In this document: piece by piece, positions 1-9,700 of the stretch
Position numbering within the stretch: position 1 is the stretch's first letter
Layout of the letters: every line of letters begins with the position of its first letter
The notes under the pieces: generated by a model
What the model saw: only the letters and a program-made list of their open reading frames with translations
The model's database searches: none
Told to the model about the DNA's origin: nothing
Made by a program: the position numbers and the translations under genes
Assembly (NCBI RefSeq): GCF_001921865.1
Contig: NZ_MSCT01000005.1
Span: forward strand, 1-62,500
DNA: 62,500 nucleotides
From: Pseudomonas chlororaphis
GTDB taxonomy: Bacteria; Pseudomonadota; Gammaproteobacteria; Pseudomonadales; Pseudomonadaceae
Direction: 5' to 3'

Positions 1-477
1 GAGGAACCAGCCGACCAGGGCCATGCTGGCCAGTGCCGCGGGCAGTCCGAGCAGGCGGGTATGGAAGAAGGTGCGGGTCATCTCGTCCAGTTCGGCCGAA
101 GGCTGCATCAACTGCAAGGCCGCGCCGCTCAGCGGCACGCCGATGGCGCTCAGCAACAGGGCCAGCCCCATCGCCAGCAGCAGGCCTTGCACCAGGATCT
201 GCCGCAATGCCGCACCGTCGGCGCGCCCGGCGGCCTGGGCGGCGAAACCGGTGGCGCCCATGCGCAGGAAACCCATGGCCCAGGCCAGGACGGTATACAG
301 GCTGGCGCCGACCGCCACCGCGCCGAGTTGGTGGGCGTGGGGCAAGTGGCCGATGACGGTGCTGTCGACCAGGGCCACCAGCGGCACGGAAATATTGGAA
401 AGAATCATCGGCGCGGCCAGCGCCCACACCCGGACATGGGTCGGGCGATGGTGCCAGGCGGAAATCAGGCTGGACAT
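1..477 (-). CDS. MATE-family multidrug exporter, 5' part only (DinF-like)
   Basis: The reading frame starts at the ATG at 477 and is still open at the window edge, so only the first 159 residues are seen. They begin MSSLISAWHHRPTHVRVWAL and continue with hydrophobic segments, including one around APMILSNISVPLVALVDSTV, which is typical of the first helix of MATE cation/drug antiporters of the DinF branch. By family, the protein would export organic cations or drugs across the inner membrane using an ion gradient. The nearest downstream gene lies on the other strand beyond a REP-containing gap. The substrate cannot be told. The true C-terminus and the rest of the operon lie outside the window. 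Confidence 0.8.
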   Translation of the reverse strand, partial: MSSLISAWHHRPTHVRVWALAAPMILSNISVPLVALVDSTVIGHLPHAHQLGAVAVGASLYTVLAWAMGFLRMGATGFAAQAAGRADGAALRQILVQGLLLAMGLALLLSAIGVPLSGAALQLMQPSAELDEMTRTFFHTRLLGLPAALASMALVGWFL

Positions 478-526
478 GCAGGCTCCTTGCGAGAGCCGGC
501 ATTGTAGCCAATGCACCGCTGACCTT

Positions 527-654
527 TGTAGGAGCAACCGGTCGACGCTCGATTGCTCGCGATGGCGTCGGCCCTGTCATCGAATCTCTGTGGGCTTGTA
601 CAAATTGGGGGGAGCGCCGCTTTGCGGCTGATCGCGAGCAAGCTCGCTCCTACA
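527..654. repeat. Two REP units in inverted orientation
   Basis: A degenerate unit at 527-563 begins TGTAGGAGC and ends TTGCTCGCGAT. A well-conserved unit at 631-654 reads ATCGCGAGCAAGCTCGCTCC followed by TACA. These are Pseudomonas REP palindromes. They occupy most of the 290-base gap between the MATE gene and the macroglobulin gene. No other gene is seen in the gap. Confidence 0.8.
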
Positions 655-767
655 GGGAGAGCGGCGGGCACGCCCTCCGTCGGTCAATGTGCGCCACGGC
701 GCAGTCGCGCGGGCGTGCGGTGATATATAGTTCACACCTTCGATACTCCTGCCAACGAGTGCCCCCC

Positions 768-3700
768 ATGCTTAACAAAGGATTGTTCCTGGCCTGTGCG
801 CTGGCCCTGCTGAGCGCCTGCGATTCGTCCACCTCCGACAAGGCGACGACCACCCCGGCTCCGGCAGCGGCGACGACCGCGGGCAAGGCCCGGCCCGTGC
901 AGGATGTCGCCGCGCTCAAGCAGCGCTACGCCGGCCGCGAGTTGAGCGTGGTGGATGTGTCCGAGGTGCAGCTCGACGGCGCCAGCACCCTGTCGGTGAG
1001 CTTCTCGGTGCCCCTGGACCCGCAGCAGAAATTCGCCGACAAGTTGCATCTGGTGGACAGCAAGAGCGGCAAGGTCGATGGCGCCTGGGAGCTTTCCGAC
1101 AACTTCATGGAGCTGCGCCTGCGCCATCTGGAGCCGCAGCGCAAACTGGTGCTGACCGTCGATGCCGGGTTGCGCGCAGTGAACGACGCGACGCTGGCCG
1201 CCGAGTACGTTAGCCGCCTGGAAACCCGCGACCTGCAAGCCACGGTCGGTTTCGCCAGCCGCGGCACCCTGTTGCCGACCCGCCTGGCCGAAGGCCTGCC
1301 GGTGATCGCGCTGAACGTTGACAAGATCGACGTCGAATTCTTCCGCATCAAGCCCGAGTCGCTGCCGGCGTTCCTCGCCCAATGGGGGCGCAGCACCAGC
1401 CTGCAAAGCTACGAGTCCCGCGAGCTGCTGCCGATGGCCGACCTGGTGTACGGCGGCCGCTTCGACCTCAACCCGGCGCGCAATACCCGGGAAACCCTGC
1501 TGCTGCCGATCTCCGGCCTCAAGCCGCTGCAACAGCCGGGCGTGTACCTGGCGGTGATGCGCGCCTCGGGCACCTATAACTATTCACAGCCGGCGACCCT
1601 GTTCACCCTCAGCGATATCGGCCTCTCGGCGCATCGCTACCAGAACCGCCTGGATGTCTTCACCCAGGCCCTGGAAGGCGGCAAGGCGCTGGACGGCGTC
1701 AGCCTGGAGCTGCTCGACGGCGAAGGTCGGGTGCTCGGCCAGGCCACGACCGAGAAGGGCGGCCATGCCGAACTGCCGCTGCCGAAGAAAGCCGAAGTGC
1801 TGCTGGCCCACCAGGGCGAGCAGACCAGCCTGCTGCGCTTGAACAGCGCCGCCCTGGACCTGGCGGAATTCGACATCGGCGGCCCGTCCGCCCACCCGCT
1901 GCAGTTCTTCGTGTTCGGCCCGCGCGACCTGTATCGCCCGGGCGAAACCGTGCTGCTCAATGCACTGCTGCGGGACAAGGACGGCAACGCGGTCAAGCCG
2001 CAGCCGGTGAGCGTCGAGGTGCGCCGGCCCGACGAACAGGTCAGCCGCAAGTTCGTCTGGGACGCCGACGCCTCGGGGCTCTATCAATATCAACTGCAAC
2101 TGGCCGGCGAAGCGCCGACCGGGCGCTGGCAACTGGTGTTCGACCTCGGCGACGGCAAGCCGCAGCTGTACGAATTCCTGGTGGAAGACTTCCTGCCCGA
2201 GCGCCTGGCGCTGGAGCTCAAGGGCAGCGACGCGCCGATCAAGCCTGCCGATACCGCCGAGATCAGCGTCAACGGCCGTTACCTGTACGGCGCTCCGGCC
2301 GCCGGCAATCGCCTGAGCGGCCAGGTCTATGTGCGACCGCTGCGCGAGGCGGTCAAGGCCTTGCCGGGCTACCAGTTCGGTTCGGTCACCGAAGAGGAGC
2401 TGAGCCAGGACCTGGAGCTGGAGGAGTCCGTGCTGGACGCCGACGGCGAGGCGACGATCGCCCTGGAAAGCAAATGGGCCGAGGCCCGTTCGCCGCTGCA
2501 ACTGATCGTCCAGGCCAGCCTGCAGGAGTCGGGCGGGCGGCCGATTACCCGGCGCGTGGTGCAGCCGGTATGGCCGGCGGAGCGCCTGCCGGGGGTGCGT
2601 GCGCTGTTCGACGGCGCGGAAACCGACGGCGACGGCCCGGCGGAATTCGAGTTGCTGGTGGCCGACAACGACGGCCAGAAACTGGCGGCGGATAACCTCA
2701 AGGTGCGCCTGGTGCGCGAGCGCCGCGACTACTACTGGAACTACTCGGAAAGCGACGGCTGGAGTTATCACTTCAACGAGAAATTCCTCACCCAGGACGA
2801 AGAGACCCTGAGCATCAAGGCCGGCGACACGGCGAAGATCAGCTTCCCGGTGGAGTGGGGCCCGTACCGCGTCGAGGTCGAAGACCCGCAGACCGGGCTG
2901 GTCAGCAGCCTGCGCTTCTGGGCCGGCTACCGTTCCCAGGACAACGCCGAAGGCGGCGCGGTACGTCCCGACCAGGTCAAGCTGGCGCTGGACAAGCCGC
3001 TGTACGGCGACGGCGATACCGCCAATGTCACGGTGACCCCGCCGGCGGCCGGCAAGGGCTACCTGCTGGTGGAGTCCAGCGAGGGGCCGCTGTGGTGGCA
3101 GGAAATCGACGTGCCGGCCGAGGGCAAGAGCTTTGCGGTCAAGCTCGATCCGAAGTGGGCGCGGCACGACCTGTACGTCAGCGCGCTGGTGATCCGCCCG
3201 GGCGAGCGCAAGGCCAACATCACCCCGAAACGCGCGGTGGGCGTCTTGCACCTGCCGCTGGACCGCACCCAGCGCAAGCTCGGCCTGACCCTGACGGCAC
3301 CGGAAAAGATGCGTCCCAAGCAGCCGCTCAAAGTGAAGATCCAGGCGAAAAACGCCGATGGCAGCGTGCCGAAGCAGGCCCATGTGCTGCTTGCGGCCGT
3401 GGACGTCGGCATTCTCAATATCACCGAATACCCGACCCCCGATCCGTACTCCAGCCTGTTCGGGCGCAAGGCCTACGGCGCCGACCAACTGGACATCTAC
3501 GGCCAGTTGATCGAAGCCGGCCAGGGGCGCCTGGCCAGCCTGGCCTTCGGTGGCGACGCGGCGCTGGCCAAGGGCGGCAAGCGCCCGGATACCAGCGTCA
3601 CCATCGTCGCCCTGCAAAGCGCGCCGGTGACCCTCAACGAGCAGGGCGAGGGCGAAGTCAGCGTCGATATTCCCGACTTCAATGGCGAGCTGCGTTTGAT

Positions 3701-5672
3701 GGCCCAGGCCTGGACCGACGAGCGCTACGGCATGGCCGAAGGCAAGACGGTGATTGCCGCGCCGCTGATCGCCGAACTGTCGGCGCCGCGCTTCCTCGCC
3801 GGCGGCGACCAGACCACCCTGGCGCTGGACCTGTCCAACCTCTCGGGCAAGGCGCAGAAGCTCGATGTGCAACTGAGCGCCGAAGGCCAGCTGGCGCTGG
3901 TCAACGACACCCGCCAGAGCGTGCAACTGACCCAGGGCCAGCGCACCACGCTGCGCATCCCGGTTCGGGCGCTGGGCGGTTTCGGCCAGGGCAAGGTCAA
4001 GGTGCTGGTCAATGGCCTGGACCTGCCGGGCGAAAACCTGCCGCCGTTCACCCGCGAGTGGACCCTGGGCGTGCGCCCGGCCTATCCGGCGTTGCTCAAG
4101 CATTACCGCGCAGTGCTCAAGGAGCAGCCGTGGAGCCTGCCGGAAGGCGAGCTGGCCGCCTTCGAGCCGGCGGGGCGCGAGGCGCTGTTGAGCCTGTCGA
4201 GCCGGCCGCCGTTGAACCTTGGCGAGCAGATCCGCGCGCTCAAGGCCTACCCCTACGGTTGCCTGGAACAGACCACCAGCGGCCTGTACCCGTCGCTGTA
4301 CGCCGATGCCGTCAGCCTGAAACGCCTGGGCCTGGAAGGCGAACCGGACACCGAGCGCAAGCGCAAGATCGAGCTGGGCATCGAACGCCTGCTGGGCATG
4401 CAGCGCTACAACGGCAGTTTCGGCCTGTGGGGTGCGGACGGCGAAGAGGAGTTCTGGCTGACCGCCTACGTCACCGACTTCCTGCTGCGGGCCCGCGACC
4501 AGGGCTTCGCGGTGCCGGCCGATGCGTTGAAGAAGGCCAACGAGCGCCTGCTGCGTTACTTGCAGGAGCGCAACCTGATCGAGGTCAACTACAGCGAAAA
4601 CGCCGAGCACACCCGCTTTGCCGTGCAAGCCTATGCCGGTCTGGTGCTGGCGCGCAGCCAACAGGCGCCGTTGGGCGCGCTGCGCAGCCTGTTCGAGCGC
4701 CGCACCGACGCGCGCTCCGGCCTGCCGCTGGTGCAGCTGGCCATCGCCCTGCAGAAAATGGGCGACCAGCCGCGGGCCGAGCAGGCCCTGACCGCCGGGC
4801 TCGCGGCTTCGCGCAGCAGCAAGGACTGGTTGGCCGACTACGGCAGCCCGCTGCGGGACCAGGCGCTGATCCTGGCGTTGCTGGAAGAAAACGACTTGGC
4901 CAAGGGCAAGCGCGAAGAGCGGCTGTTCGAGTTGTCCGACCAACTGGCGGCCAGCCCGTACCTGTCGACCCAGGAACGCAACTCGCTGTTCCTCGCCGGT
5001 CGCGGCCTGCTGGGCAAGCCGGAGGCCAACTGGAGCGCGCAACTGAACAGCGGTGGCGAAAGCCGCGAGCTGAACAACAGCCAGCCGGGCCTGAAGCTTG
5101 AAGGCGCGTTACTGGCGTCGCCGCTGTCGGTACGCAATGAAGGCAGCGAACCGGTGTACCAGCAACTGACCCTTTCCGGTTATCCACAGCAGGCGCCGGT
5201 GGCGGGGGGCGAGAACCTGAGCATCCGTCGCCAGTACCTGGGGATGAATGGTCAGCCGCTGGACCTGCGAGCCCTGGACAGCGGCGACCTGGTGCTGGTG
5301 CATCTGGCGGTCAGCGCCAAGCAGCGGGTGCCGGATGCGCTGGTGGTGGACCTGCTGCCGGCCGGCCTGGAGTTGGAAAACCAGAACCTGGCGCAGAGCG
5401 CCGCCAGCCTGGAAAACGCCAGCAGCCAGGTCAAGGAGTGGCGCGAGTCGATGCAGAACGCCAGCCTCAAGCACCAGGAGTTCCGCGACGACCGCTACGT
5501 GGCGGCGCTGAATCTGGACGGCTACGACAGCGTCACGCACCTGCTGTACCTGGCCCGTGCGGTCACCCCTGGCACCTATCGCGTGCCGCCGCCGCAAGTG
5601 GAGTCGATGTACCGGCCGAACTGGCAGGCGGTGGGGGAAACCCTGCCGGAGATGGTGATCAAGGGCCGTTGA
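768..5672 (+). CDS. yfhM: Bacterial alpha-2-macroglobulin lipoprotein (YfhM type) with intact thioester
   Basis: A 1634-residue protein. The start at 768 gives MLNKGLFLACALALLSAC, a lipoprotein signal with lipobox LSAC, so the mature protein is lipid-anchored in the periplasm. An upstream in-frame start at 687 would bury this signal and is rejected. The thioester motif is present as C1165-L-E-Q1168 in the context YPYGCLEQTT. Bacterial alpha-2-macroglobulins are thought to trap foreign proteases that breach the outer membrane, protecting the cell wall. The partner PbpC, which repairs peptidoglycan, is encoded just downstream at 6133, as in E. coli yfhM-pbpC, but here one opposite-strand gene lies in between. 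A REP pair follows the stop codon. Confidence 0.93.
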   Translation: MLNKGLFLACALALLSACDSSTSDKATTTPAPAAATTAGKARPVQDVAALKQRYAGRELSVVDVSEVQLDGASTLSVSFSVPLDPQQKFADKLHLVDSKSGKVDGAWELSDNFMELRLRHLEPQRKLVLTVDAGLRAVNDATLAAEYVSRLETRDLQATVGFASRGTLLPTRLAEGLPVIALNVDKIDVEFFRIKPESLPAFLAQWGRSTSLQSYESRELLPMADLVYGGRFDLNPARNTRETLLLPISGLKPLQQPGVYLAVMRASGTYNYSQPATLFTLSDIGLSAHRYQNRLDVFTQALEGGKALDGVSLELLDGEGRVLGQATTEKGGHAELPLPKKAEVLLAHQGEQTSLLRLNSAALDLAEFDIGGPSAHPLQFFVFGPRDLYRPGETVLLNALLRDKDGNAVKPQPVSVEVRRPDEQVSRKFVWDADASGLYQYQLQLAGEAPTGRWQLVFDLGDGKPQLYEFLVEDFLPERLALELKGSDAPIKPADTAEISVNGRYLYGAPAAGNRLSGQVYVRPLREAVKALPGYQFGSVTEEELSQDLELEESVLDADGEATIALESKWAEARSPLQLIVQASLQESGGRPITRRVVQPVWPAERLPGVRALFDGAETDGDGPAEFELLVADNDGQKLAADNLKVRLVRERRDYYWNYSESDGWSYHFNEKFLTQDEETLSIKAGDTAKISFPVEWGPYRVEVEDPQTGLVSSLRFWAGYRSQDNAEGGAVRPDQVKLALDKPLYGDGDTANVTVTPPAAGKGYLLVESSEGPLWWQEIDVPAEGKSFAVKLDPKWARHDLYVSALVIRPGERKANITPKRAVGVLHLPLDRTQRKLGLTLTAPEKMRPKQPLKVKIQAKNADGSVPKQAHVLLAAVDVGILNITEYPTPDPYSSLFGRKAYGADQLDIYGQLIEAGQGRLASLAFGGDAALAKGGKRPDTSVTIVALQSAPVTLNEQGEGEVSVDIPDFNGELRLMAQAWTDERYGMAEGKTVIAAPLIAELSAPRFLAGGDQTTLALDLSNLSGKAQKLDVQLSAEGQLALVNDTRQSVQLTQGQRTTLRIPVRALGGFGQGKVKVLVNGLDLPGENLPPFTREWTLGVRPAYPALLKHYRAVLKEQPWSLPEGELAAFEPAGREALLSLSSRPPLNLGEQIRALKAYPYGCLEQTTSGLYPSLYADAVSLKRLGLEGEPDTERKRKIELGIERLLGMQRYNGSFGLWGADGEEEFWLTAYVTDFLLRARDQGFAVPADALKKANERLLRYLQERNLIEVNYSENAEHTRFAVQAYAGLVLARSQQAPLGALRSLFERRTDARSGLPLVQLAIALQKMGDQPRAEQALTAGLAASRSSKDWLADYGSPLRDQALILALLEENDLAKGKREERLFELSDQLAASPYLSTQERNSLFLAGRGLLGKPEANWSAQLNSGGESRELNNSQPGLKLEGALLASPLSVRNEGSEPVYQQLTLSGYPQQAPVAGGENLSIRRQYLGMNGQPLDLRALDSGDLVLVHLAVSAKQRVPDALVVDLLPAGLELENQNLAQSAASLENASSQVKEWRESMQNASLKHQEFRDDRYVAALNLDGYDSVTHLLYLARAVTPGTYRVPPPQVESMYRPNWQAVGETLPEMVIKGR

Positions 5673-5679
5673 AGGTTTT

Positions 5680-5734
5680 ATCGCGAGCACGCTCGCTCCT
5701 GCGCGGTCCCTGTAGGAGCGAGCGTGCTCGCGAT
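5680..5734. repeat. REP pair (REPIN), ACGCT variant
   Basis: Two inverted units, ATCGCGAGCACGCTCGCTCC and its mirror ending GAGCGTGCTCGCGAT, are separated by about 10 bases. Both carry the same ACGC/GCGT core variant, which differs from the AAGC core found elsewhere in the window. The pair lies between convergent genes and could also form a stable hairpin at the 3' end of the yfhM transcript. Confidence 0.85.
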
Positions 5735-5739
5735 GTCTG

Positions 5740-6033
5740 TCAATGCACCACCCAGCTCAGCAGCCACAACCCCAGCAGCAACCAGATGATGCCCATGACG
5801 ATCGAGGCGCGCATGAACGCGCGGACCGCCGAGTACAACAGCATCAACCCGACGATCAGGGTGACGATGCTGATGATCGAGGTGTCCATGCCCAGCGTGC
5901 GCGACAAGCCTTCGACAAAGTTGCCGCCGGCGTTGGTCAGGGCGTTGAACAGGCCGCTGAGGCCGTCGACGATAAACCGGATGACCGACCCCAGCGCCTG
6001 GCCGAGCCATTCAAAAAAGCTTTCTACCTGCAT
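5740..6033 (-). CDS. Small inner-membrane protein of unknown function
   Basis: A 97-residue protein starting MQVESFFEWLGQALGSVIRF at the ATG at 6033, with an AGGA ribosome site 7 bases upstream. The last 45 residues form two hydrophobic segments (about 47-67 and 75-95, with an IISIVTLIVGLMLLYSAV core) separated by a short basic loop. That suggests a two-pass membrane protein with an amphipathic N-terminal part. It is transcribed divergently from pbpC, and the two starts are about 100 bases apart. I do not recognise the family. Its place between yfhM and pbpC hints at an envelope role, but that is inference from position only. Confidence 0.72.
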   Translation of the reverse strand: MQVESFFEWLGQALGSVIRFIVDGLSGLFNALTNAGGNFVEGLSRTLGMDTSIISIVTLIVGLMLLYSAVRAFMRASIVMGIIWLLLGLWLLSWVVH

Positions 6034-6132
6034 GCGTGCATCCTGATGAAAAAGTGGGCGTGCTTGCCAGACCTGAGCCTTGGGCCATCGATGGCGCTGG
6101 CGAGTTCCGTTCAAGCATAGAGGTTCGCGGGT

Positions 6133-8562
6133 TTGATTTTTCGATTAGTTGTAGCGCGCCTGCGGGGTTGGCGGGGGCGAATATCCCGCTCGGCGATGCC
6201 GCCCGGCGGGCCCTCTGGGCAACCGCGCGGCGGGCGTGGCTGGCGCATCCTGCGGAGCGTCCTGGGCGGGCTGTTGCTGCTGTGGGCCGGCCTGTGGCTG
6301 GCCGACCGGCTCTGGCCGCTGCCGCTGCCCAAGGACGACCTGGCGCGCGTGGTGCTGGCCGAGGACGGCACGCCGCTGTGGCGCTTTGCCGATGCCAATG
6401 GTGTCTGGCGCTACCCGGTGCAGGTCGACGAAGTCTCGCCCTACTACCTGGACGCGTTGCTGACCTACGAAGACCGCTGGTTCTACCGTCACCCGGGGGT
6501 CAACCCGATGGCGCTGGGGCGGGCCGCCTGGCAGAACCTCACGGGGGGGCGGGTGTTGTCCGGCGGCAGCACCTTGTCGATGCAGGTGGCGCGCCTGCTC
6601 GATCCGCACTCGCGGACCTGGCACGGCAAGTTGCGCCAGCTATGGCGCACCGCGCAGCTGGAGTGGCATCTAAGCAAACAGCAGATCCTCACGCTCTACC
6701 TCAACCGCGCGCCGTTCGGCGGCACCCTGCAAGGGGTGGCGGCGGCCAGCTGGGCGTACCTGGGCAAGTCGCCGCAGCACCTGACCCACGCCGAGGCGGC
6801 ACTGCTGGCAGTGCTGCCCCAGGCGCCGAGCCGGCTACGCCCGGACCGCCACGCCGGCCGGGCCCAGGCCGCGCGGGACAAGGTGCTGCAGCGCCTGGCG
6901 CAGTTCCAGGTCTGGCCGCAGTCGGCGGTGGATGAAGCTATGCAGGAACCGCTGCTGCTGGCCCCCAGGCTGGAGCCGAGCCTGGCGCCGCTGCTCGCGC
7001 GTCGGCTGAACCGCCCGGACAGCCCGCCGCTGATTCGCACCACCCTCGACGCCAACCTGCAACGGCGCCTGGAGGACTTGCTGCTGGGCTGGCGCGCGCG
7101 CCTGCCGGAACACACCTCGGCGGCGATCCTGGTGGTCGAGGAACAGACCATGGCGGTGCGGGCCTACCTGGGTTCGGTGGACATCAACGATGCCCGGCGC
7201 TTCGGCCATGTCGACATGATCAGCGCCATGCGCTCGCCGGGTTCGACCCTCAAGCCGTTCTTGTACGGCATGGCGCTGGACGCCGGGCTGATCCACTCCG
7301 AGTCGTTGTTGCAGGATGTGCCGCGGCGTTACGGCGACTACCGGCCGGGCAACTTTTCCATGGGTTTCAGCGGCGCGGTGTCGGCCAGCAGTGCCCTGGC
7401 CACGTCGCTGAACTTGCCGGCGGTGCAACTGCTGGAAGCCTACGGGCCGAAACGTTTTGCCGCCGAAATGCGTATCGGCGGCATGCCCCTGGCCTTGCCG
7501 GCACTGGCGGAACCGAACCTGGCGCTGATCCTGGGCGGCGCCGGCAGCCGCCTGGAGGATCTAGTCAGCGGCTACAGCGCCTTCGCCCGTGGCGGCAAGA
7601 GCGCCACTATCCGTCTGCAACCGGACGATGAATTGCGCGAGCGGCCGCTGTTATCCCCCGGCGCGGCGTGGATCGTGCGGCGCATCCTCAGCGGCCAGGC
7701 CCGCCCCGACCGCGACCCGCGGGCCGAACTGGTGCAGCGCCCGGTGCTGGCCTGGAAGACCGGCACCAGCTACGGCTTTCGCGACGCCTGGGCCATCGGG
7801 GTCGGGCCGCGCTACCTGATCGGCATCTGGATCGGCCGCCCGGACGGCACCCCGGTGCCTGGGCAGTTTGGCCTGGCCTCCGCCGCGCCCTTGATGCTGC
7901 AAGTGCACGATGTGCTGATCAACCGCGACAGCCAGCGCGGGATCGGCGCGCCGGTACAGCCGGTGCCGATGAACGTCGGGGTGGCGGCGATCTGCTGGCC
8001 GTTGGGCCAGCCCATGGCTCGCAGCGATCCGAATTGCCGCCGCCAGCGTTTTGCCTGGACCCTGGACGGCACCACGCCGCCGACCTTGCAGGCGCTGGAC
8101 CAGCCGCTGGGTGTCGGCCTGCTGGAAAAGGTCTGGGTCAACGCCAAGGGCCTGCGGGTCGATGCCAAGTGTCCGGGCGCGCAGCCGCGGGATATCGCCC
8201 TGTGGCCGGCGCCGCTGGAGCCCTGGTTGCCGCGGATCGAACGTCGCGAAGCGCGGCTGCCGGGCAACGACCCGGAGTGTCCGGGCCCGGCCCTGGCGGC
8301 GGCCGCGCCCCTGTCCATCGTCGGCGTGCGCGACGGCGATCGGTTGCGTCGCCCGGCGGCCAGCCAGGAACTGCTGCGGCTCAAGTTGTCGGCCTTGGGC
8401 GGGAGCGGCCGGCGCTGGTGGTTCGTCAACGGCGAGCCGCTGGGCGACAGCGCCAGCCAGGACAGCATCAACGCCAGTTTCGAGCGCGCAGGGCCCTATC
8501 AGCTCAGTGTGCTGGACGAAGGCGGACAGACTGCGCGGGTCGAGTTCAGCGTCATCGATTGA
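6133..8562 (+). CDS. pbpC: Penicillin-binding protein 1C (bifunctional transglycosylase/transpeptidase)
   Basis: An 809-residue protein if started at the TTG at 6133, which has AGAGG 9 bases upstream. An ATG at 6196 (MPPGGPSGQP) is an alternative start without a clear ribosome site. One transmembrane anchor lies at about residues 40-58. The glycosyltransferase signature is E113-D-R-W-F-Y-R-H-P-G, followed by GGSTLSMQ. The transpeptidase has S371-T-L-K374, an SLN motif within ALATSLN, and KTGTSYGFRDAW. The C-terminal region of about 130 residues matches the extra PBP1C C-terminal domain. The enzyme polymerises and crosslinks peptidoglycan at the inner membrane, and its pairing with the YfhM macroglobulin suggests wall repair after damage. 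Confidence 0.93.
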   Translation: MIFRLVVARLRGWRGRISRSAMPPGGPSGQPRGGRGWRILRSVLGGLLLLWAGLWLADRLWPLPLPKDDLARVVLAEDGTPLWRFADANGVWRYPVQVDEVSPYYLDALLTYEDRWFYRHPGVNPMALGRAAWQNLTGGRVLSGGSTLSMQVARLLDPHSRTWHGKLRQLWRTAQLEWHLSKQQILTLYLNRAPFGGTLQGVAAASWAYLGKSPQHLTHAEAALLAVLPQAPSRLRPDRHAGRAQAARDKVLQRLAQFQVWPQSAVDEAMQEPLLLAPRLEPSLAPLLARRLNRPDSPPLIRTTLDANLQRRLEDLLLGWRARLPEHTSAAILVVEEQTMAVRAYLGSVDINDARRFGHVDMISAMRSPGSTLKPFLYGMALDAGLIHSESLLQDVPRRYGDYRPGNFSMGFSGAVSASSALATSLNLPAVQLLEAYGPKRFAAEMRIGGMPLALPALAEPNLALILGGAGSRLEDLVSGYSAFARGGKSATIRLQPDDELRERPLLSPGAAWIVRRILSGQARPDRDPRAELVQRPVLAWKTGTSYGFRDAWAIGVGPRYLIGIWIGRPDGTPVPGQFGLASAAPLMLQVHDVLINRDSQRGIGAPVQPVPMNVGVAAICWPLGQPMARSDPNCRRQRFAWTLDGTTPPTLQALDQPLGVGLLEKVWVNAKGLRVDAKCPGAQPRDIALWPAPLEPWLPRIERREARLPGNDPECPGPALAAAAPLSIVGVRDGDRLRRPAASQELLRLKLSALGGSGRRWWFVNGEPLGDSASQDSINASFERAGPYQLSVLDEGGQTARVEFSVID

Positions 8563-8636
8563 CGCGCCCGGGGATGCAGCGACAGCTTGCCTTCATGCGC
8601 CATCCCCCCGAAGCTATACGCCTTCAGGAGGCCCCG

Positions 8637-8939
8637 ATGAACCTAGACGAACTGACCCAACGCCTGCACGCCATTCGCGACCGCAATGACTGGCGGCAAT
8701 TCCACAGCCCGAAGAACCTCGCCATGGCCGCCAGCGTGGAGATGGCCGAGCTGGTGGAAATCTTCCAGTGGCTGAGCGAAGACCAGTCGCGCCAGCTGCC
8801 GGCGGACACGCTGGCCCACGCCGGCCAGGAAGTCGGTGACATCGTGCTCTACCTGTTGCTGCTGTGCAGCGAGTTGGGGCTGGATATGGAGCAGGTGGTG
8901 CGCAGCAAGCTGGCCGACAGCGAACGGCGGTTCAGCTGA
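8637..8939 (+). CDS. MazG-like nucleotide pyrophosphohydrolase
   Basis: A 100-residue protein with a strong CAGGAGG ribosome site before the ATG at 8637. It has the metal-binding layout of all-alpha NTP pyrophosphatases: E35-M-A-E38 in one helix and E65-V-G-D68 in the next, in the context GQEVGDIVLYLLLL. The family (MazG-like, dCTPase/RS21-C6 type) hydrolyses (d)NTPs to monophosphates and is thought to clean up non-canonical nucleotides. Its stop codon overlaps the start of cmoM by one base (TGATG), so the two are translationally coupled. The substrate cannot be read from the sequence. Confidence 0.87.
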   Translation: MNLDELTQRLHAIRDRNDWRQFHSPKNLAMAASVEMAELVEIFQWLSEDQSRQLPADTLAHAGQEVGDIVLYLLLLCSELGLDMEQVVRSKLADSERRFS

Positions 8940-9688
8940 TGAGCGACCGTCATTTCGACCAGTTGGCGACTCGCTTCGCGGAGAAGATCTACGGCGGTGC
9001 CAAGGGCGCGATCCGCCTGGCGGTACTCCAGGCCGACCTGGCCGAAACCTTGCCGGACCGGCCGCTGCGGGTGCTGGACATCGGCGCCGGGCTGGGGCAC
9101 ATGTCGTTGTGGCTGGCCCAGCGCGGCCACCAGGTGACCTTGGCCGAGCCGGCCGAACCGATGCTCGAAGGCGCCCGCCAGCGCTTCGCCGAAGCCGGGC
9201 AGGACGCGACCTTTATCCAGGCGCCCTGGCAGGAGCTGCTGGGCCAGCTCACCCAACCCTACGACCTGGTGCTGTGCCACGCCGTGCTGGAATGGCTGGC
9301 CGAGCCCCATGCGATCCTGCCGGTGCTGCACCAACTGACCGCCCCGGGCGGCTGGCTGTCGCTGGCGTTCTACAACCGCGACGCGCTGATCTATCGCAAC
9401 CTGCTCAAGGGCCACTTCCGCAAGATGCGCAAGAACGACATGGCCGGCGAAAAACAGAGCCTGACCCCGCAGCAGCCGCTCGATCCGCGGGAGCTGGCGG
9501 CGCAACTCGACGGCTTGTGGCAGGTCGAAAGCCAGAGCGGGGTGCGGGTTTTCCACGACTATATGCCGGTGGAATTCCAGGCCCGCGCCGAGTTGCCGGA
9601 TCTGTTGGAAATGGAGTTGGCCCATCGTCGTCACCCAAGCTTTGCCGGGCTTGGGCGTTACCTGCACTGGATTTGCCGTCCGGTCTGA
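8939..9688 (+). CDS. cmoM: tRNA 5-carboxymethoxyuridine methyltransferase CmoM (SmtA)
   Basis: A 249-residue class I methyltransferase. The SAM-binding loop VLDIGAGLGH lies at about residues 45-54, and the second acidic strand and post-I motifs follow (TLAEPAEPML, YDLVLCHAVLEWL). CmoM adds a methyl group from SAM to cmo5U34 of tRNA, giving mcmo5U, which tunes wobble decoding. The start at 8939 (MSDRHFDQLATRF) overlaps the upstream pyrophosphohydrolase by one base. Assignment rests on overall pattern, including the FYNRDALIYRNLLKG stretch typical of SmtA/CmoM. A different small-molecule or tRNA methyltransferase cannot be fully excluded. Confidence 0.82.
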   Translation: MSDRHFDQLATRFAEKIYGGAKGAIRLAVLQADLAETLPDRPLRVLDIGAGLGHMSLWLAQRGHQVTLAEPAEPMLEGARQRFAEAGQDATFIQAPWQELLGQLTQPYDLVLCHAVLEWLAEPHAILPVLHQLTAPGGWLSLAFYNRDALIYRNLLKGHFRKMRKNDMAGEKQSLTPQQPLDPRELAAQLDGLWQVESQSGVRVFHDYMPVEFQARAELPDLLEMELAHRRHPSFAGLGRYLHWICRPV

Positions 9689-9700
9689 GCGGAGCCTTGA

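Noticed and set aside
1584..5042. A 1152-codon open frame on the minus strand
   Set aside because: It lies entirely antisense to the alpha-2-macroglobulin gene. It is a GC-rich shadow rich in Gln, Arg and Ala with no domain and no ribosome site.
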